Shown here piece after piece: positions 6,136 through 8,795 of a DNA stretch of 8,795 nucleotides; the stretch's first letter is position 1, and the number at the start of each line of letters is the position of its first letter. Source of the DNA: an uncultured Eubacteriales bacterium (GTDB taxonomy: Bacteria > Bacillota > Clostridia > Oscillospirales > Oscillospiraceae). The stretch spans positions 1 through 8,795 of the forward strand of contig USPI01000049.1 of NCBI GenBank assembly GCA_900556535.1. Reading direction: 5' to 3'. The notes beneath the pieces are model-generated. The model saw nothing but the letters and a program-made list of their open reading frames with translations, did not search any database and was not told where the DNA came from. The translations under genes and the position numbers were made by a program.

Positions 6136-8016
6136 TCAAACCTCCTTTATCGCGTGTTTCGGGCAGCCGTTCTTACACTCGCGGCACTTGATGCACTTCT
6201 CGGGATCGATCTTGTGCGGCTTGCGCAGCTCGCCGCTTATAGCGCCGACGGGGCACAGTCTTGCACACTTGGTACAGCCGATGCACTTGAGCGGGTCGAT
6301 CCACATGGTGCACAGGCTGCGGCAAACGCCGGCCGGGCACTTTTTGTCCTTAACGTGGGCGATGTACTCGTCCTTGAAGTATTTGAGCGTGCTCAGAACA
6401 GGGTTCGGAGCGGTTTTGCCGAGACCGCACAGCGAGCAGGTCTTGACGACTCCGGCAAGCTCCTGAAGCATATCAATGTCCTCAAGCGTGCCGCCGCCGT
6501 GGGTTATGCGTTCGAGTATCGCCTGGATCTTGGGGATACCCTCGCGGCAGGTGGCGCACTTTCCGCAGGATTCCTTCTTGGTGAAGTTCATGAAGAAGCG
6601 CGCTATTTCGACCATGCAGGTATCGTCGCCCATGACGACAAGACCGCCCGAGCCGATTATTGCGCCGATCTTTTTGGTGGATTCAAAGTCGAGGGGCAGG
6701 TCGAGGTGCTCCTGAGTGAGACAGCCGCCGGAGGGGCCGCCTATCTGAACCGCCTTGAACTGACCGTTTTTCACGCCGCCGCCAATATCAAAGATGATCT
6801 CTCTGAGCGTCGTGCCCATGGGGACCTCGATAAGTCCGGTGTTTTTAATGTTGCCCGCGAGGGAGAACGCCTTCGTGCCGGTGCTCGTCTCGGTGCCTAT
6901 GGCTTTGTACCAATCCGCGCCGTTACTTATTATCGCGGGAACGTTTGCAAAGGTCTCGACGTTGTTGAGTGAGGTGGGAGCCTCAAACAGACCGTGGTCA
7001 ACGCTTCTGGGAGGCTTCGTTCTGGGCATACCGCGTCCGCCCTCGATGGAGGCGGTGAGCGCGGAGCCCTCGCCGCAGACGAATGCGCCGGCGCCCTTGC
7101 TGATGCGGATGTGGAAGTTCTTGCCCGAGCCGAAAATGTCGTCGCCGAGAACGCCGTATTTTTCGGCCTCATCGATTGCGATGCTCAGACGCTTGACCGC
7201 GTTGGGGTACTCTGCTCTTACGTAGATATATGCCTGCTCGGCTCCGCAGCCTATGCCGGCGATTATCATGCCTTCGAGCATTCTGTGAGGATCGCCCTCC
7301 ATGATGGAGCAGTCCATAAACGCGCCGGGGTCGCCCTCGTCGCCGTTGCAGACGATGTACTTAACGGGAGCGTCCTTGTGCGCCGCGACCTGCGACCACT
7401 TCTTGCCGGTGGGGAAGCCCGCACCGCCGCGTCCGCGCAGACCGGAATCGGAAACCTCCTTGACGACCTCCTCGGGGGTCATGTCAAACAGTGCCTTTTC
7501 AAGCGAGGAGTAGCCGCCGACGGCAAAATACTCTTCAATGCTCTCGGCTGCGATGTGACCGCAGTTTTCAAGAGCGACCTTTTTCTGACCCTTGAAGAAG
7601 GGAATGTCCTTCTGAAGCGGGTAAGCTCCGTTTTCGTCCTGGAATACGAGTCTGTCGATAATATCTCCGCCGAGAATGGTCTGCTCGACTATCTCGCCCG
7701 CGTCGTCGGGGGACACTCTCATATAGAGAAGACCTGCCGGCTCGATGCGGATAAGCGGAGCCAGCGCACACAGACCGTGGCAGCCGGACAGCTTGAGACC
7801 GATGGGCTCGGGGTGCTCAACATGATCGACTATCGAAAGCTCAACGGGGAGACCGCGCTCCTCGAGCTCTCTTTTAAGACTCTCGTAAACCTCCTGCGAG
7901 CCGGCGGCAAAGCATCCGCGGCCGCCGCAGACGAGGATTTTGATCTTCTGCCTGTCGAGGGCAGCCTTGCATTCGCTGCGGTAGTCATGCAGCATTTGAC
8001 GCGACGAAAGCCTCAT
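6136..8016 (-). CDS. hydB: NuoF-like NADH/FMN flavoprotein subunit HydB of trimeric [FeFe] hydrogenase
   Basis: A 626-residue protein that binds FMN and NAD(H) and passes electrons between NADH, ferredoxin-type clusters and HydA. Order: a thioredoxin-like [2Fe-2S] domain (Cys30, 35, 79, 83); the complex-I 51-kDa core with the glycine-rich RGRGGAGFPTGKKW (194-207); the FMN region NGDEGDPGAFMD; GAGAFVCGEGSAL; and the N3-type [4Fe-4S] motif (Cys484, 487, 490 and 530). The C-terminus is a two-cluster ferredoxin domain (Cys578/581/584/588 and 608/611/614/618). The length is that of Thermotoga maritima HydB as I remember it. This cluster set is found in electron-bifurcating HydB, but also in NADH-only relatives, so the mode is undecided. 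The start ATG overlaps the hydC stop by four bases (ATGA) behind a GGGGGAG stretch, which implies coupled translation. NuoF of complex I is excluded by the added N- and C-terminal cluster domains and the adjoining hydrogenase gene. Confidence 0.94.
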   Translation of the reverse strand: MRLSSRQMLHDYRSECKAALDRQKIKILVCGGRGCFAAGSQEVYESLKRELEERGLPVELSIVDHVEHPEPIGLKLSGCHGLCALAPLIRIEPAGLLYMRVSPDDAGEIVEQTILGGDIIDRLVFQDENGAYPLQKDIPFFKGQKKVALENCGHIAAESIEEYFAVGGYSSLEKALFDMTPEEVVKEVSDSGLRGRGGAGFPTGKKWSQVAAHKDAPVKYIVCNGDEGDPGAFMDCSIMEGDPHRMLEGMIIAGIGCGAEQAYIYVRAEYPNAVKRLSIAIDEAEKYGVLGDDIFGSGKNFHIRISKGAGAFVCGEGSALTASIEGGRGMPRTKPPRSVDHGLFEAPTSLNNVETFANVPAIISNGADWYKAIGTETSTGTKAFSLAGNIKNTGLIEVPMGTTLREIIFDIGGGVKNGQFKAVQIGGPSGGCLTQEHLDLPLDFESTKKIGAIIGSGGLVVMGDDTCMVEIARFFMNFTKKESCGKCATCREGIPKIQAILERITHGGGTLEDIDMLQELAGVVKTCSLCGLGKTAPNPVLSTLKYFKDEYIAHVKDKKCPAGVCRSLCTMWIDPLKCIGCTKCARLCPVGAISGELRKPHKIDPEKCIKCRECKNGCPKHAIKEV

Positions 8017-8492
8017 TTTTTCTCCCCCTCTCTCAAATCAGCTATAAGCTTATACATCTTTTCGGGAGTCATTGCAGGGTGGACGATGTCGTTAACGGTG
8101 CAAACGGGAGCAAGACCGCAGGCGCCGAGGCAGGAGACGCGCTCAATGGTGAAAAGACCGTCCTCGGACATATGATCCTCAGGCTTCATGCCGGTTGCGT
8201 TATACAGAGCCTCCTGCACCGCATCGGACTTTCTTACGTGGCACGCAGTGCCGTTGCAGACCTTGATTATGTATTTACCCTTTTCATTCATCGAGAAGTT
8301 CTCGTAAAAGGTAGCAACTCCGTACAGCTCGGCGTCGCTGACTCCGATCTTATCGGCAATATACGTCAGGGCATCCTTGGGCAAAAACTTGTATTCGTTC
8401 TGCACGTCCTGCATGATGGAAATGGCCTTTGTTTTATCGTAACCGTGTTTTTCAAGCACGCCGTCGATAAAACTGAAGCTGACTTTTACCAA
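8013..8492 (-). CDS. hydC: NuoE-like [2Fe-2S] subunit HydC of trimeric [FeFe] hydrogenase
   Basis: A 159-residue complex-I 24-kDa (NuoE) homologue of normal length. An N-terminal helical part contains ELYGVATFYENF (55-66), typical of the family. It is followed by a thioredoxin-fold [2Fe-2S] domain with ligands Cys79 and Cys84 (CNGTACHVR) and Cys121 and Cys125 (CLGACGLAP). It docks on HydB and completes the NADH-side electron relay. The start is TTG at 8490-8492: an in-frame TGA lies three codons upstream (8499-8501), no in-frame ATG occurs before Met27, and starting there would remove conserved sequence. AAAGGA (complement of 8502-8507) is nine bases from the TTG. First gene of the hydC-hydB-hydA operon, the same order as in Thermotoga. 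Confidence 0.94.
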   Translation of the reverse strand: MVKVSFSFIDGVLEKHGYDKTKAISIMQDVQNEYKFLPKDALTYIADKIGVSDAELYGVATFYENFSMNEKGKYIIKVCNGTACHVRKSDAVQEALYNATGMKPEDHMSEDGLFTIERVSCLGACGLAPVCTVNDIVHPAMTPEKMYKLIADLREGEKK

Positions 8493-8509
8493 TGTGTATC
8501 ATCCTTTCT
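8490..8509 (-). promoter_or_regulatory. hydC translation start region: Shine-Dalgarno plus TTG start
   Basis: On the minus strand AGAAAGGA is followed nine bases later by TTG (8490-8492), the only start that fits the protein. An ATG (8500-8502) overlaps the ribosome binding site in another frame and would give only a 16-codon peptide; it is too close to the Shine-Dalgarno to be efficient. The TTG may hold down the rate of HydC synthesis. Confidence 0.75.
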
Positions 8510-8525
8510 GTTATACTGCTACAAA

Positions 8526-8545
8526 TACTTTCACTTTAACACTTT
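8526..8545 (-). repeat. Short direct repeats in the hydrogenase leader
   Basis: On the plus strand TACTTT (8526-8531), CACTTT (8532-8537) and CACTTT (8540-8545) stand in tandem; the transcript reads AAAGTG-UU-AAAGUG-AAAGUA. They lie just downstream of the inferred transcription start and upstream of the hydC ribosome binding site. They could bind a regulator or be chance in AT-rich DNA. Confidence 0.3.
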
Positions 8546-8555
8546 GATGAGTTTA

Positions 8556-8584
8556 ATTATAGAGAAAAAATAATTCCGTGTAAA
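8556..8584 (-). promoter_or_regulatory. Strong sigma-A-type promoter of hydC-hydB-hydA
   Basis: The minus strand has TTTACA (complement of 8579-8584, five of six matches) and a perfect TATAAT (complement of 8556-8561) with 17 bases between. Transcription would begin near 8549, giving a leader of about 57 bases, longer than the roughly 20-base leaders of the other units here. It drives the whole operon down to the terminator at 4441-4413. Confidence 0.85.
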
Positions 8585-8649
8585 GAATAGTTATAAAATT
8601 GTTAATATGCGCGAACGCAGACACAAAGCAGCTTCTCGCGTCCAAATGT

Positions 8650-8673
8650 ACGGTAGGTAACGGTTTGTGACGG
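8650..8673. repeat. Three ACGG repeats with exact 10-base spacing
   Basis: ACGG occurs at 8650-8653, 8660-8663 and 8670-8673, in contexts GTACGGT, TAACGGT and TGACGGC. The spacing is one helical turn, so all copies would face the same side of the DNA, as in activator sites built from direct repeats. They lie about 66-90 bases upstream of the hydrogenase -35 box. Function is inferred only. Confidence 0.4.
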
Positions 8674-8718
8674 CGCTGTTTGGTTCTTGCTTCAATGCTT
8701 TGGGCAATTTGATAGTGA

Positions 8719-8742
8719 AAAATGCAAGTTTTATTGCATTTT
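8719..8742. repeat. Perfect nine-base-pair inverted repeat
   Basis: AAAATGCAA (8719-8727) and its complement TTGCATTTT (8734-8742) flank a six-base spacer. It could be an operator for a dimeric regulator or a weak hairpin. It does not look like a good terminator because the stem is AT-rich and no U-run lies beyond either arm. Confidence 0.4.
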
Positions 8743-8795
8743 GAACAAAAATCTATAAGATTGACATTCATCTGACTATGTCGCGTTGCAAATTG

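Larger units (their letters stand above)
8585..8795. other. Gene-free region upstream of the hydrogenase promoter
   Basis: AT-rich at both ends and without a credible gene on either strand. A 72-codon minus-strand frame across it (8553-8771) has no ribosome binding site, an unlikely composition, and runs over the hydrogenase promoter. It holds a 10-base-phased ACGG repeat and a nine-base-pair inverted repeat, listed separately. I see no second strong promoter, tRNA or structured RNA. The next gene lies beyond the right edge. Confidence 0.6.

Noticed and set aside
4461..6191. A 576-codon open frame on the plus strand opposite hydA, and similar long frames opposite hydB/hydC (6106-6972, 6994-8175)
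   Set aside because: They mirror genes with unmistakable iron-sulfur and H-cluster motifs. Long antisense frames are expected from the codon bias of such genes, and their products show no recognisable motif.
8597..8606. A TTGTTAAT-like half site near the hydrogenase promoter, considered as a Rex (NADH-sensing) operator
   Set aside because: The required inverted second half-site is absent; only one arm fits, which is common in AT-rich DNA.
8607..8640. GCGCGA...TCGCG imperfect palindrome
   Set aside because: Five-base arms separated by more than 20 bases are too weak to call.
8553..8771. A 72-codon minus-strand frame upstream of the hydrogenase
   Set aside because: No ribosome binding site, unlikely composition, and it covers the -10 and -35 boxes of the hydrogenase promoter.
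1..8795. CRISPR arrays, insertion sequences, tRNA or rRNA genes, phage or defence modules
   Set aside because: No regularly spaced repeats, transposase motifs, terminal inverted repeats or tRNA-like folds were seen on either strand.

Overview
The window looks like a chromosomal segment of an anaerobic, fermentative Bacillota, most likely class Clostridia (Oscillospirales/Ruminococcaceae-like). This rests on a trimeric group A3-type [FeFe] hydrogenase, a medium-form threonine ammonia-lyase with RidA, a Cys-rich lipoprotein, strong AGGAGG-type ribosome binding sites, and moderately GC-rich genes separated by AT-rich gaps. The taxonomic placement is inference. All complete genes are on the minus strand; only a 33-codon 3' end of a plus-strand gene enters at the left edge.

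Layout from left to right. 1-104: C-terminal end of an unidentified plus-strand gene. 105-207: a convergent intergenic region with two hairpin terminators. 208-1807: a two-gene operon, transcribed right to left, ilvA (threonine ammonia-lyase) then ridA (enamine/imine deaminase). 1947-2132: a 61-residue small protein with its own ribosome binding site. 2166-2199: an intrinsic terminator ending the next gene. 2215-4329: a 704-residue secreted lipoprotein with DUF4163/DUF3298-like and calcium-loop-like segments and a good extended -10 promoter. 4413-4441: a cUUCGg-loop terminator. 4455-8492: the hydrogenase operon, transcribed hydC (NuoE-like) - hydB (NuoF-like) - hydA (catalytic subunit). 8493-8795: the hydrogenase leader, a near-consensus promoter, and about 210 bases of gene-free upstream DNA with small repeats that could be regulatory.

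Function. HydABC forms a soluble cytoplasmic complex that moves electrons between NAD(H), probably ferredoxin, and the H-cluster, which makes or consumes H2. This is how fermenting Clostridia dispose of reductant. No HydE/F/G maturases are in the window, so they must be encoded elsewhere. IlvA makes 2-oxobutyrate from threonine and releases reactive enamines that RidA hydrolyses, so the ilvA-ridA operon is a producer/clean-up pair. The lipoprotein and the small protein have no assignable role.

I did not find a convincing undescribed multi-gene system. The points most worth a second look are the altered H-cluster pocket motif in HydA, the TTG start and repeat-bearing upstream region of the hydrogenase operon, the conserved-looking 61-residue protein whose probable promoter lies inside a terminator, and the domain make-up of the lipoprotein.
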